This document shows positions 45,353-55,228 of a DNA stretch of 64,000 bases, in pieces. The notes under the pieces are model-generated. The model did not search any database. It was not told the DNA's origin and worked only from the letters and a program-made list of their open reading frames with translations. Location of the stretch: assembly GCF_030406905.1 (NCBI RefSeq), contig NZ_CP129137.1, positions 1,544,001 to 1,608,000 of the forward strand, read 5' to 3'. Source of the DNA: Streptomyces sp. HUAS CB01. Its GTDB lineage: Bacteria; Actinomycetota; Actinomycetes; Streptomycetales; Streptomycetaceae. The first letter of the stretch is position 1, and the number at the start of each line of letters is the position of its first letter. Made by a program: the position numbers and the translations under genes.

Positions 45353-47155
45353 GTGGCCGGGCGCATCGAGGACTACGCACTCATCGGAGACATGCAGACC
45401 GCTGCCCTGGTCTGCCGGGACGGCACAGTCGACTGGCTGTGCCTTCCCCGCTTCGACTCGCATGCCGTCTTCGCAGGTCTTCTCGGCACCGAGGAGCACG
45501 GATTCTGGCGTCTCGGGCCGGCGTACCCGGCCGACGCGGAGCCGCCGACGGCCAGCCGCCGCCGGTACCGGGGCGACTCGCTGATCCTGGAATCGGAGTG
45601 GGACACGCCACGCGGCACGGTCCGCGTAACGGATTTCATGCCGCCCCGTGACGGCGCGCCCCAGCTGATCCGGATCGTGGAAGGCGTCAGCGGTCGGGTG
45701 CCCATGCGGTCGGCCCTGCGGATGCGGTTCAGCTACGGCCGGGTCGTGCCCTGGGTGCACAAGGTCGACAACCGCACGGTCGCCGTCGCGGGCCCCGACT
45801 CGGTGTGGCTGGACACCTCCGCCGACACCTACGGCCAGGACCTGACCACCTACTCCGACTTCACGGTCTCCCCCGGTGACCGGCTCGCCTTCACCATCAG
45901 CTGGCAGCCGTCCCACCACCAGCCGCCCGCGCTGCCCGACCCCGAGGGGTCGCTGGAGGCCACCGAGGAGTTCTGGCGCGAGTGGGTCGAGCACTGTACG
46001 TACCACGGGCCCTACCGTGAGTCGGTGGTCCGCTCGCTGATCACTCTGAAGGCCCTCACGTACGCCCCCACCGGCGGCATCGTCGCCGCGCCCACCACCT
46101 CGCTGCCCGAGGAGATCGGCGGCGTACGGAACTGGGACTACCGCTACACCTGGCTGCGCGACGCCGCCATCACCCTCTCCTCGCTGCTGCGCACCGGCTA
46201 CCGCGAGGAGGCCCGGGCCTGGCGCGAGTGGCTGCTGCGCGCCGTCGCCGGCGACCCGGAGAACCTGCAGATCATGTACGGCATCGCCGGCGAGCGGGAG
46301 CTCGGTGAGGCGGAGCTGGACTGGCTGCCCGGCTACGAGGGCTCCGCGCCGGTCCGGGTCGGCAACGGCGCCGCGAACCAGCTCCAGCTGGACGTCTACG
46401 GCGAGGTCACCGAGGCCCTGCACCTGGCCCATATGACGGGCCTGTCGCGCAACGACTACGCCTCGGTGCTCCAGCTGAGGCTGATCCGGTACCTGGAGGA
46501 CCACTGGGACCAGCCCGACGAGGGCATCTGGGAGGTCCGCGGTCCGCGCCGGCACTTCGTGCACTCCAAGGTGATGGCGTGGGTCGCCGTCGACCGCACG
46601 ATCAAGCTCATCGAGTCCGGCGACGCGGACGGCCCGCTGGACCGCTGGCGCGAGCTGCGCGACGAGATCCACCGCGACGTGTGCGAGAAGGGCTACGACA
46701 AGGAGCGCAACACCTTCACGCAGTCCTACGGCTCCAAGGAGCTCGACGCCTCGCTGCTGCTCATCCCCCAGATGGGCTTCCTGCCGCCGGACGACAAGCG
46801 CGTCATCGGCACCATCGAGGCGATCCAGCGGGAGCTGTCCACGCCGGACGGCTTCGTGCTGCGCTATCCGACGGCGGGCGACGAGGCCGGCGTCGACGGG
46901 CTCGAGGGCGACGAGGGAGCGTTCCTCGCCTGCTCGTTCTGGCTCGCGGACGACCTGGCGATGATCGGCCGCGTCGACGAGGCACGCCGGCTGTTCGAGA
47001 AGCTGCTGTCGCTGCGGAACGACCTCGGGCTGCTCGCCGAGGAGTGGGACCCCCGGCTCCAGCGCCAGGTGGGCAACTTCCCGCAGGCGTTCAGCCATGT
47101 CCCCCTGATCGACACCGCGCTGCGGCTCACCGCGTCCGGCGCGTACGGCGGCTGA
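45353..47155 (+). CDS. GH15 family glycosidase, trehalase type
   Basis: A protein of 600 residues. It begins VAGRIEDYALIGDMQTAALV, has DGTVDWLCLPRFDS in the N-terminal beta domain, GGVRNWDYRYTWLRDAAI at the entry of the (alpha/alpha)6 barrel, and LLAEEWDPRLQRQVGNFPQ with the likely catalytic base near the C-terminus. This architecture is that of actinobacterial GH15 proteins, of which the mycobacterial enzyme is a trehalase. GTG 45353 has GGAG 7 bases upstream; two earlier in-frame GTGs at 45311 and 45329 lack support. Cytosolic, no signal peptide. Glucoamylase activity is the alternative. Confidence 0.85.
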   Translation: MAGRIEDYALIGDMQTAALVCRDGTVDWLCLPRFDSHAVFAGLLGTEEHGFWRLGPAYPADAEPPTASRRRYRGDSLILESEWDTPRGTVRVTDFMPPRDGAPQLIRIVEGVSGRVPMRSALRMRFSYGRVVPWVHKVDNRTVAVAGPDSVWLDTSADTYGQDLTTYSDFTVSPGDRLAFTISWQPSHHQPPALPDPEGSLEATEEFWREWVEHCTYHGPYRESVVRSLITLKALTYAPTGGIVAAPTTSLPEEIGGVRNWDYRYTWLRDAAITLSSLLRTGYREEARAWREWLLRAVAGDPENLQIMYGIAGERELGEAELDWLPGYEGSAPVRVGNGAANQLQLDVYGEVTEALHLAHMTGLSRNDYASVLQLRLIRYLEDHWDQPDEGIWEVRGPRRHFVHSKVMAWVAVDRTIKLIESGDADGPLDRWRELRDEIHRDVCEKGYDKERNTFTQSYGSKELDASLLLIPQMGFLPPDDKRVIGTIEAIQRELSTPDGFVLRYPTAGDEAGVDGLEGDEGAFLACSFWLADDLAMIGRVDEARRLFEKLLSLRNDLGLLAEEWDPRLQRQVGNFPQAFSHVPLIDTALRLTASGAYGG

Positions 47156-47241
47156 CGCCCGCCCCCTTCCGCGGATGTGCGCCGCGGGACCGCTCGTACC
47201 TACGATGAGAAGGTCCTGCTCGCGCCCCGGAAGGGGGCATC

Positions 47242-48624
47242 ATGGCGCCCCAACCGTTCGCGGAGCCGGCCCTGACGGGACTCCGCGCATCCCTGGCCGG
47301 TGAGGCCATCACCCCGGGCGACGCCGGTTACGACGAGGCCCGGGCGCTCTTCAACGCAATGATCGACCGACGGCCCTCGGTGATCGTCCAGTGCGAGTCC
47401 GCGGCCGACGTCGCGACGGCGATCCGCTTCGCCCGCGAACACGATCTCGAACCGGCCGTCCGCGGTGGCGGCCACGGCGTCGCCGGGCCGGCGACCACCG
47501 ACGGCGGCCTCGTGATCGATCTGCGGCGCATGCACGCCGTCACGGTGGACCCGGACGCCCGTACCGCCCGTGCCGGCGGCGGCGCCACCATGAGCGATCT
47601 GGACCGGGCCACCCAGCCGTACGCGCTGGCCACCACGGGCGGACGGGCCTCCACCACCGGTCTGGGCGGCTTCACGCTCGGCGGCGGATCGGGCTGGCTG
47701 GAGCGGAAGTTCGGCCTCGCCTGCGACAACCTCCTGGCCGTGGACCTGGTGACGGCAGACGGCACCGAGGTGCACGCGAGCGAGGAGGAGAACCCGGAGC
47801 TGTTCTGGGCCCTGCACGGCGGCGGCGGGAACTTCGGCGTGGCCACGTCGCTGACGCTGCGGCTGCACCCGCTGCCCGCCATGTCCGTCGCGTTCCTGTT
47901 CTTCCCGGCGGCGCGCGCGGCGGAGGTGCTCCCGGTGTACCGGGATCTGCTGGAGTCCGCGCCCGACGAGATGGGCGGCGGCTTCATCTGCCTCACGGGC
48001 CCGCCCGAGGACTTCATGCCCGGGCACCTGGTGGGGCGGGCCGTGGCCCTGGCGCTGGTGACCTATGCCGGTACGGAGCCGGAGCTGCGCAAGGCCGCGG
48101 CGCCGCTGCTCGGTCTCGGCCATGAGGCCGAGGTCCTGATGGAGCTTCCGTACGCCGAGCTCCAGTGCATGATCGACGACCCGCCCGGCCTGCGGAACTA
48201 CTGGTCGGCGGAGTATCTGCGGGCCCTGCCCGACCCGGCGGTGGACGTCTTCTGCGCCCGCACCGACAGCATGATCGTGCCGTCCAACTCCCAGCACATC
48301 CTCTTCCCGATGGGCGGGGCGCTCGGCCGCGGCGACCCGGGCTGGCCGCTGCCGTGGCGCACCGCGGCCTGGGTCCTCCATCCCTTCGGCATCTGGGAGG
48401 ACCCGGCGGACGACGAGCGCGGCCGGCAGTGGGTCCGTGACGCCCGGGCCGATGTCATGCCCTGGTCCGTCGGGCAGGTGTACCTGAACTTCATCGGCGA
48501 CGAGGGCCGGGACCGTGTGGTGGCCGGATTCGGCGCCGAGAACTACCGGCGGCTCGCCGCCGTCAAGGCCGCTTACGACCCCGACAACGTGTTCCGGCGG
48601 AACCACAACATCAAGCCGGGCTGA
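47242..48624 (+). CDS. FAD-linked oxidoreductase, berberine-bridge type
   Basis: A protein of 460 residues. The FAD-binding PCMH domain has PAVRGGGHGVAGPATTDGG, whose histidine is the usual 8-alpha attachment site, and GLGGFTLGGGSGWLERKFGL. The C-terminal BBE segment ends NYRRLAAVKAAYDPDNVFRR. A second covalent cysteine is not evident. Such enzymes oxidise sugars, alcohols or secondary metabolites with oxygen. GGAAGGGGG precedes the ATG. It lies 86 bases after the trehalase gene and 40 bases before the PucR-type regulator on the same strand. Substrate unknown. Confidence 0.88.
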   Translation: MAPQPFAEPALTGLRASLAGEAITPGDAGYDEARALFNAMIDRRPSVIVQCESAADVATAIRFAREHDLEPAVRGGGHGVAGPATTDGGLVIDLRRMHAVTVDPDARTARAGGGATMSDLDRATQPYALATTGGRASTTGLGGFTLGGGSGWLERKFGLACDNLLAVDLVTADGTEVHASEEENPELFWALHGGGGNFGVATSLTLRLHPLPAMSVAFLFFPAARAAEVLPVYRDLLESAPDEMGGGFICLTGPPEDFMPGHLVGRAVALALVTYAGTEPELRKAAAPLLGLGHEAEVLMELPYAELQCMIDDPPGLRNYWSAEYLRALPDPAVDVFCARTDSMIVPSNSQHILFPMGGALGRGDPGWPLPWRTAAWVLHPFGIWEDPADDERGRQWVRDARADVMPWSVGQVYLNFIGDEGRDRVVAGFGAENYRRLAAVKAAYDPDNVFRRNHNIKPG

Positions 48625-48627
48625 CAG

Positions 48628-48657
48628 TTGTCCTTCGAACTTTCGCCCAGGTAGCGT
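48628..48657 (+). promoter_or_regulatory. Leaderless promoter of the pucR-like gene
   Basis: TTGTCC (48628-48633) and TAGCGT (48652-48657) are spaced by 18 bases; the ATG follows 7 bases after the -10, with no Shine-Dalgarno. The promoter lies just after the stop of the FAD oxidoreductase gene. Confidence 0.65.
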
Positions 48658-48664
48658 CCCGGCA

Positions 48665-50302
48665 ATGGAAACACAGGGCGGGATCACGGTGCAGCGGGCG
48701 ATCGAACTGCCCGCGCTGCGCGGCGGGCTCCCGGAGGTCGTCGCCGGAGCGGACCGGCTGAACCGCACCGTGCGCTGGGTGCACGCCGGCGAGGTGCCCA
48801 ACATCGCCTCGCTGCTCAAGGGCGGCGAGCTGCTGCTGACGACGGGGCTCGGTCTGGGCACCCGGCCGGCCGAGCAGCGCGCCTTCGTCCACCGGCTCGC
48901 GGACCGGGGCATCGCGGCGCTCGTCGTGGAACTCGGCCCCCGTTTCACCCGGCTCCCCGCGAGTATCGTCGAGGCCGCCAGGACGGCCGGACTGCCGCTG
49001 ATCCAGCTCCATCGAGAGGTCCCCTTCGTCTCGGTGACCGAGGAGGTCCACACCGAGATCGTCAACGGGCACTACGCCCTGCTCCAGCAGGCGGAAGAGG
49101 TGTACCGGCAGTGCACCCAGGCCCTCCTCGAGGGCGGCGGGATCCCCCAGGTACTGCGCCTCCTGGCCGACTTCACCGCCAACCCGGTGTTCCTGGAGAC
49201 CGCCGACGGCCGGCTGCTGTACGCCGCGGGCACCGGCACCGGTCCGGCCGCGGCGGATCCGCTGCAGGTGTGGGAGGGGCTGCGCGGCCAGCGGTCGGCG
49301 CGGGAGGCGGGACCACCGTCGGGATCGGTGCTCGTGGACGTGCCCGGCGGCGGGCTCGGGGCCGGGGCGGTCCGGGCGCGCCTCGTACTGCTCGCCGCGT
49401 CCGGGCCGCTCCTCCCGGTGCACCGCATGGCGGCCGAGCGGGCGGCCGGGGTGCTCGCGGTCGTCCTCATGCAGGCCCGGCAGGAGGAGGAGCTGGCGGC
49501 GCGCGGCCGCGGCGACTTCCTCACGGATCTCGCCGAGGGCCGCATCGCGGCCGACGACGCGCCCGCCCAGGCGAAGGTCCTGGGCTTCCGGCCCGGCGAC
49601 GGTCCGCTGCTGCCGGTGGTGATGCGGCTCGCGCCCGAGCTCTCCCCGTCGGGCAACTGGGCGCTGCTGGCCCGGGCGGTGCTGGAGGAGCTGGCCTCGG
49701 TCGGGGTTCCGGTACTCCTCGGGGTGCGCCCCGTCGAGGGCCGGGTGCCGCTGCTGCTGGGGCTGCGCTCGGAGTCGGAGCGTACGGCCGTGGCCGACCG
49801 CGTCGCGGCCGCGCTGCGCGCCGGCCTGGAACGGGCCGGGATGGCGGGTGCGCCCCGGGCCGGGGTCCATCCGCCGGTGGTCGTGGTCGGCGTCCCCGGC
49901 GGCTGGGCGGCGGCCTCGGCGGGCCTGCGGCACGCGGCGGAGACCGCGGCGGCGGCTCAGGGACTGCCCGACCGTCCCTGGTACGACGCCCGCCGCCTCG
50001 ACATCGACCTGCTGCTGTGGCGGCTGCGGGACCACCCGGACCTCGCCGCTTTCGTGGGCCGCGCGGTCGGCCCGCTCCTGGAGCACGACCGCACGTCCCG
50101 CCCGCCGTTGCTGCCCACCCTCCAGACGTTCCTCGCCCATGCGGGCCGCAAGGCGGAGACGGCCCGTGAACTCCATCTCAACCGACAGACCCTCTACAAC
50201 CGCCTGGCCCGCATCTCCGAACTCCTCGGCACCGATCTGGACGACCCCCAGACGGTCCTGGCCCTCTCCCTGGCCCTGCGCGCCCGCCGCCACACTCTGT
50301 GA
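48665..50302 (+). CDS. PucR-family transcriptional regulator
   Basis: A protein of 545 residues. The N-terminal PucR domain (about 10-130) has VRWVHAGEVPNIASLLKGGELLL; a GGDEF-like/CdaR middle region follows; and the C-terminal HTH_30 domain has FLAHAGRKAETARELHLNRQ and TLYNRLARISELLG. Family members control purine, amino-acid or secondary-metabolite genes in response to small ligands. It has its own promoter and does not overlap the FAD oxidoreductase gene, which may be a target. Confidence 0.92.
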   Translation: METQGGITVQRAIELPALRGGLPEVVAGADRLNRTVRWVHAGEVPNIASLLKGGELLLTTGLGLGTRPAEQRAFVHRLADRGIAALVVELGPRFTRLPASIVEAARTAGLPLIQLHREVPFVSVTEEVHTEIVNGHYALLQQAEEVYRQCTQALLEGGGIPQVLRLLADFTANPVFLETADGRLLYAAGTGTGPAAADPLQVWEGLRGQRSAREAGPPSGSVLVDVPGGGLGAGAVRARLVLLAASGPLLPVHRMAAERAAGVLAVVLMQARQEEELAARGRGDFLTDLAEGRIAADDAPAQAKVLGFRPGDGPLLPVVMRLAPELSPSGNWALLARAVLEELASVGVPVLLGVRPVEGRVPLLLGLRSESERTAVADRVAAALRAGLERAGMAGAPRAGVHPPVVVVGVPGGWAAASAGLRHAAETAAAAQGLPDRPWYDARRLDIDLLLWRLRDHPDLAAFVGRAVGPLLEHDRTSRPPLLPTLQTFLAHAGRKAETARELHLNRQTLYNRLARISELLGTDLDDPQTVLALSLALRARRHTL

Positions 50303-50750
50303 GCACGGGCCGGACCACCGGGGGTTCCGGCGTTCCGGCGTTCCGGCGTCCGGCGTCCGGCGTTCCGGCGTTCCGGCGTTCCGGCGTCCGGGTGGCGGGA
50401 GGGGTGCTCCGGCTCCCGTTCGCTCGGAGCGCTCGGACGCCCGGGAGGGCTGGGACGGAGGCGCGGCCCCGGAGGTGGCCGTGCGCGGACGGCCGGTCGC
50501 CGGATTACGGCGACCGGGACCGGATCAGCCGCGTCCGCAGCCGGGGCCGGGGACGGATGAGCCGCGCGACGCGCCGGTCCCCCGGAGCATCCGGGAGATG
50601 CGGACCACGCAGAAAACGGCATCGGGCGGCGAGGCAGGCGGAGCCGGGCGGCACCCGGAAGCGGGCTGGGCGCCCTGCGAAGACGGCAGCCTAGGAAGGA
50701 CGGCGGTCTCGCCGGCCCCGTGGTCCGGGGCACGGTCCCGCCGACCGCGC
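50303..50750. other. Non-coding interval with a tandem repeat
   Basis: 450 bases between the pucR-like gene and the 3' end of the glycosyltransferase. It begins with the TTCCGGCG tandem array at 50324-50390; the remainder has no gene-like frame and no clear terminator. Confidence 0.5.
50324..50390. repeat. Tandem array of GTTCCGGC / GTCCGGC units
   Basis: About nine head-to-tail copies, in order 8-, 8-, 8-, 7-, 7-, 8-, 8-, 8- and 7-base units, differing by one T. It starts 22 bases after the pucR-like stop codon. It looks like a slippage-prone microsatellite; no function is evident. Confidence 0.8.
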
Positions 50751-51839
50751 TCAGGCCCGGCGCGGGCGCGGCGGCTGCGTGAGTTCGTCGTAGATGCTCA
50801 GCACCTGGGCGACGGTCTCGTCCTCCGTCGGCCAGGTCGCCGCCTGGACACGGCCCGCCGTCGCGAGCCGGCGGCGGCGCTCGGGGTCCGCCAGCAGCCG
50901 GCTGACGGCGGCCGCGAGGGCCACGGCATCGCCGTACGGCACGAGTTCGGCGGCGTTGCCCACCAGTTCGGGCGTGCCGCCGACCTGCGTCGCGACGAGC
51001 GGGACGCCCAGTCGGAGCGCCTCCTGGGCGAGGAGCGAGCGGGCCTCCCAACTGCTCGGGAGCAGCGCCAGGTCCGACACCGCCAGCAGCTCGCTGACGT
51101 CGTCACGGCGGCCGAGGAGACGTACCGGCAGGCCCTCCCTGTCGATGCGCCGCTGCAGCGCGGCGCGATCCCGCCCCTCCCCCGCGATGGCGACCAGCGG
51201 CACCGGGTCCAGCCCGAGCCACCGGTGGGACGCGTCGAGCAGGGTGCTGTGGCCTCGACCTGGTTCGAGCCTGCCGACGGCCGTCAGCAACGGCCGCTCG
51301 ACCGCGCCGAGTTCGGCCCGCGCCTTGCTCTCGGGCCGGTCCGGGCCGGGGGGCGGTACGGCGACCGGGGCGAGACGCGCGTCGCGCGCGCCCCGGCTCC
51401 TGGCCCGGTCCACCAGCTCGGACGACGTACCGAGGACCACCGCCGCGGCCCTCACCACCCGTCGCTCCAGCATCCGCGACACCCTGCCACGCGCGCCCGC
51501 CGCCCGGGTCCGGGTGTGCCAGGTGACCACCAGCGGCACGCCCTGCCCGCTGATCGCCAGGGCCGTCCGCACCGCGGCGTCGAGCCCGTGCGCGTGGACG
51601 ACGTCCGCTCCCGCGCACACCGCCCGGAGCGCCCCGACCGTCGCCGGGTCGCCGCGGCGCGGCACGGGCACGAAGTGCGCCCCGGCGCCGAGGAAGTCGT
51701 ATTCGTGTTCCAGGGGTGCGGGCGCGCACACGGTCACCCCCACTCCCCGCGCCACCAGGCCCCCGGCCAGTGACCTGACGTGAGCGCTGCTGCCCGCGCT
51801 GCCGCCGCCCAGTACCTGGACCGTACGCAGCTGTGTCAC
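50751..51839 (-). CDS. Family 4 glycosyltransferase
   Basis: A protein of 362 residues. It starts VTQLRTVQVLGGGSAGSSAH with the Gly-rich acceptor-domain loop; VVHAHGLDAAVRTAL and VVTWHTRTRA follow. The donor domain has LLTAVGRLEPGRGHSTLLDA and EARSLLAQEALRLGVPLVAT, the E-x7-E equivalent. It resembles the GT4 enzyme encoded before recN in S. coelicolor. GTG 51839 is assumed; a GTG 9 codons further upstream is possible and neither has a strong Shine-Dalgarno. Cytosolic or membrane-peripheral; acceptor unknown. Confidence 0.88.
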   Translation of the reverse strand: MTQLRTVQVLGGGSAGSSAHVRSLAGGLVARGVGVTVCAPAPLEHEYDFLGAGAHFVPVPRRGDPATVGALRAVCAGADVVHAHGLDAAVRTALAISGQGVPLVVTWHTRTRAAGARGRVSRMLERRVVRAAAVVLGTSSELVDRARSRGARDARLAPVAVPPPGPDRPESKARAELGAVERPLLTAVGRLEPGRGHSTLLDASHRWLGLDPVPLVAIAGEGRDRAALQRRIDREGLPVRLLGRRDDVSELLAVSDLALLPSSWEARSLLAQEALRLGVPLVATQVGGTPELVGNAAELVPYGDAVALAAAVSRLLADPERRRRLATAGRVQAATWPTEDETVAQVLSIYDELTQPPRPRRA

Positions 51840-52298
51840 GCGCCAAGGATGCCAGTCCGTACGCACGTTCCGGCACCGCCGGGATGTCGTTCCCGTGTCA
51901 GGAGCCTCAACAGCCCCGGCCGGATCACCCACACGGGTGAGCGCACACCGGTGGTCATCCGCTCGCCCGAGACGGCTCCGCGCCCGCGATTGCCGGGCGA
52001 GGGACGGTCTCGACCGGCGTCCGGCGGCGTGCGACGGGCGACATTGGTGCGCTCCTACCGCGCACGCCGCCGTGCGCGCGCCCGCATCGCGCCGTACACC
52101 ACCCCAGCGAGGACCACCGCGCGCCGCCCTGCAGCACCGCCCCACGACGGGTCCCGGACGGCCCTTGTGTGCCCGTACGGGCCCCGCGGAGCACGCACGC
52201 GTCTTCAGGGCCATCGGCGGCCGTCCCGGGCCGCACCGCTCGCCCTGGGCCGGAGCAGAAGTGGCCTCGCGCCCCGCGGCCCGGTCACACCCGCGCGC
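51840..52298. other. Interval between recN and the glycosyltransferase
   Basis: 460 bases. Several open frames exist in both strands but all are Arg/Ala/Pro-rich without family resemblance or ribosome binding sites. No terminator for recN was found. A fast-evolving small gene cannot be excluded. Confidence 0.4.
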
Positions 52299-54029
52299 TC
52301 AGACCTCCGCGCGCGCCGTCGCCAGCAGTTCCTCCGCGTGCGCCCGCGCCGTCTCCGAGTCCTCCTGGCCCGCGAGCATCCGCGACAGCTCGCGCACCCG
52401 GTCCTCACCCTCCAGGACCGTGACGCCGGACCGGGTCACCGATCCGTCGTTCGTCTTCTCGACCAGCAGCTGCCGGTCGGCGAACGCCGCGACCTGCGGA
52501 AGGTGGGTCACCACGACGACCTGCGCGGTCTTGGCGAGCTTGGCGAGGCGCCGGCCGATCTCCACGGCCGCCTTGCCGCCGACTCCCGCGTCGACCTCGT
52601 CGAAGAGGTACGTCGGCACCGGGTCGGTCCCCGCGAAGACGACCTCCACCGCCAGCATCACCCGCGAGAGCTCACCGCCGGACGCGCCCTTGGCGATCGG
52701 CCGCGGCTGGGCGCCCGGGTGCGGCGCGAGCAGCAGCTCCACCTCGTCCGCTCCCGACGAGGTGTACGCGACGGTGCGCCCGTTGACCTCGACCCCCTCG
52801 GGGTCGTCGGTCTGGCGGATGGCGATGGTGACGCGCGCGTGCGGCATCGCGAGATGCGCCAGCTCCGCCGTCACCGCCTCCGCGAACCGGGCCGCGGCCG
52901 CCGTACGGGCGTCCGTCAGTGCCTGGGCGAGACCGGACAGTTCGGCGCGCAGCGCGTCGCGCTCCGCCGTCAGCTCGCCGATCCGGTCGTCGTCGCCCTC
53001 CAGCTCGGTGAGCCGGCCGGCGCCTTCCTCGGCCCAGGCCAGGACGGCGTTGACGTCCTCGCCGTACTTGCGGGTGAGCGCCCCGAGCGCGGCCCGCCGT
53101 TCCTCGACCGCCGCGAGCCGCAGCGGATCGGCGTCGAGGTCGTCCGCGTATCCGGCGAGTTCGCCCGCCACGTCGCCGAGCAGGATGGAGATCTCGCCCA
53201 TCCGGTCGGCGAGCGCGGCCAGCGCGGGGTCGTGGGCCCGAACGGCGTCCAGGGCCCGGCCGGCGCCGGCGACGAGGGTCGTCGCGTCGACGCCCTCCGG
53301 GTCCTCCGGGTTACCGGCGAGCGCCGCGCGCGCCACGGACGCGGCGGAGGCGAGGGCCTCGGCGTGCCCCAGCCGCTCGGCCTCGGCGGCCAGCTCCACG
53401 TCCTCGCCCGCCCTCGGTTCCACGGCCGCGACCTCGTTCAGCCCGAAGCGCAGCAGATCGGCTTCCTGGGCGCGTTCACGGGCACGGGTGGTGAGCTCTG
53501 CCAGCTCGGCGGAGACGGCCTTCAGCCGCCGGTACGCGGCCACGTACTTGGCGTGCGGTCCGGCGACCGCGTCGCCCGCGTACCGATCCAGTGCCTGCCG
53601 CTGGCGAGCCGCCTTCAGGAGCCCCTGCTGGTCGGTCTGCCCGTGGACGGCGACGAGCTCGTCGGCCAGCTCGGTGAGCATGCCGACCGGCACGGAGCGC
53701 CCGCCGAGGTGCGCCCGGGAGCGGCCCTCCGCGGAGATCGTACGGCTGATCAGCAGCGCCCCGTCGTCGAGTTCGGCACCGGCCTCCTCGGCCCGCACGG
53801 CCACGGAGGCGTCGGCGGGTACGGTGACCCGCCCCTCCACGACGGCCGACTTGGCGCCGATCCGTACGAGGGCGGGGTCGGCGCGCCCGCCGAGCAGCAG
53901 CCCGAGGCTGGTGACGACCATGGTCTTGCCCGCACCGGTCTCACCCGTGACCGCCGTGAACCCCGGCGACAGCTCGACGACGGCGTCGTCGATGACCCCG
54001 AGCGACCGTATCCGCATCTCCTCCAACAC
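52299..54029 (-). CDS. recN: DNA repair protein RecN
   Basis: An SMC-like ATPase of 576 residues. The N-terminal half-ATPase has GFTAVTGETGAGKTMVVTSL with the P-loop; a coiled-coil region spans about 155-365; the C-terminal half has ASGGELSRVMLAVEVVFAGT (signature) and TYLFDEVDAGVGGKAAVEIG (Walker B). RecN holds broken DNA ends together during recombinational repair. GTG 54029 is used; an ATG four codons later follows GGAGGAG too closely to use it. No SOS box is visible in the 257-base upstream gap. Confidence 0.95.
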   Translation of the reverse strand: MLEEMRIRSLGVIDDAVVELSPGFTAVTGETGAGKTMVVTSLGLLLGGRADPALVRIGAKSAVVEGRVTVPADASVAVRAEEAGAELDDGALLISRTISAEGRSRAHLGGRSVPVGMLTELADELVAVHGQTDQQGLLKAARQRQALDRYAGDAVAGPHAKYVAAYRRLKAVSAELAELTTRARERAQEADLLRFGLNEVAAVEPRAGEDVELAAEAERLGHAEALASAASVARAALAGNPEDPEGVDATTLVAGAGRALDAVRAHDPALAALADRMGEISILLGDVAGELAGYADDLDADPLRLAAVEERRAALGALTRKYGEDVNAVLAWAEEGAGRLTELEGDDDRIGELTAERDALRAELSGLAQALTDARTAAAARFAEAVTAELAHLAMPHARVTIAIRQTDDPEGVEVNGRTVAYTSSGADEVELLLAPHPGAQPRPIAKGASGGELSRVMLAVEVVFAGTDPVPTYLFDEVDAGVGGKAAVEIGRRLAKLAKTAQVVVVTHLPQVAAFADRQLLVEKTNDGSVTRSGVTVLEGEDRVRELSRMLAGQEDSETARAHAEELLATARAEV

Positions 54030-54286
54030 GGGGAAGACCTTACGAGGTCCGGGGCCGGGTGTGCGACGGCCCCCGCCTCCCGGGTACGCAGCCGCAGGTC
54101 GGCGCGGCCGTCATCACCCGTGGGAGTGGCCCGCGGATCCCGGAGCCACGGGCCGGGAGGAGGACGAGGACACGGGCCGGGAGCGAGGGAAGCGAACCGG
54201 GGCGGGGAGCCCGGCCCCGGCTCACCCGCCGCCGTCCATCCCGGAGCGGGCCCTCACCCGTCGCGGGACCGGCCGCCCGCCTCGCG

Positions 54287-55228
54287 TCAGGTGTCGCCGT
54301 GCGGCGCGCCCCGCCAGCCCGAGACGGGCAGCGCGAACTTCGCCACCAGCCGGTCGGTGAACGAGGCGTGGTGCAGCCGGGCCAGGCGTACGGGCACCTC
54401 GCCGCGTCGCACCTCCACCCGAGCGGCGGCCGGGAGCTCCACGGCGCGGCGCCCGTCGCACCACAGCACACCGTGCGGGGTGTTCGGCTGCACCTCCACC
54501 GCGAGCACCGACGAGGGCGATGTGACCAGGGGCTTCGCGAACAGCGCGTGGGCGCTGATCGGCACCATCAGCAGCGCCTCGACCTCGGGCCACACCACCG
54601 GCCCGCCCGCCGAGAACGCGTACGCGGTCGACCCGGTCGGGGTGGCACACACGATGCCGTCGCAGCCGAAGCCGGTCACCGGGCGCCCGTCGATCTCCAG
54701 GACGACCTCGAGCATCCGCTCGGGGGAGACCTTCTGCACGGCGGCCTCGTTCAGCGCCCAGTCACGGTGCACGATGTCGCCGTTGCGGCGGACGGCCACG
54801 TCGATGGTCATCCGCTCCTCGACCTCGTACTCCCGCGTCACGACGCGGTCGACGACCTTGTCCAGGTCGTCCCGCTCGGCCTCCGCGAGGAAGCCGACCC
54901 TCCCCAGGTTGACCCCCAGCATCGGGACCCCGGAGGCGCGGGCGAACTCGGCCCCCCGGAGCAGGGTGCCGTCACCGCCGAGCACGATGAGCAGCTCGCA
55001 CCCGTCGAGCACCTCGGGCGTCGCCTCGGGCACGGTCTCCACGGACTGCGGCAGCGGGAGGTCGGCGGCCTCGAAGGCGAGCACCCGCACCCCGATGCCC
55101 GCGCGCAGCAGGCCCTGGACGACGAGTTCGGCGCTGCGGATCGCCGCGGCCCGGCCCGTGTGGGCCAGCAGGAACACGGTACGGGTCCGTGTCCGGGTGT
55201 CCATGATGGTCTCGCTCGTATCGGTCAA
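54287..55228 (-). CDS. nadK: NAD kinase
   Basis: A protein of 313 residues. LLIVLGGDGTLLRGAEFARA has the GGDGT motif, DWALNEAAVQKVSPERM the NE element, and CDGIVCATPTGSTAYAFSAGG the conserved catalytic block. It phosphorylates NAD to NADP. A TTG at 55228 overlaps the tlyA stop (TTGA); an ATG eight codons further in is the alternative start. The tlyA-nadK-recN order is conserved across actinobacteria. Confidence 0.94.
   Translation of the reverse strand: MTDTSETIMDTRTRTRTVFLLAHTGRAAAIRSAELVVQGLLRAGIGVRVLAFEAADLPLPQSVETVPEATPEVLDGCELLIVLGGDGTLLRGAEFARASGVPMLGVNLGRVGFLAEAERDDLDKVVDRVVTREYEVEERMTIDVAVRRNGDIVHRDWALNEAAVQKVSPERMLEVVLEIDGRPVTGFGCDGIVCATPTGSTAYAFSAGGPVVWPEVEALLMVPISAHALFAKPLVTSPSSVLAVEVQPNTPHGVLWCDGRRAVELPAAARVEVRRGEVPVRLARLHHASFTDRLVAKFALPVSGWRGAPHGDT

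Noticed and set aside
51955..52236. Possible small minus-strand gene between recN and the glycosyltransferase
   Set aside because: No ribosome binding site, atypical composition and no family resemblance; left as non-coding.
54030..54286. SOS (LexA) box upstream of recN
   Set aside because: No GAACN4GTTC-like or other LexA symmetry was seen in the upstream gap.
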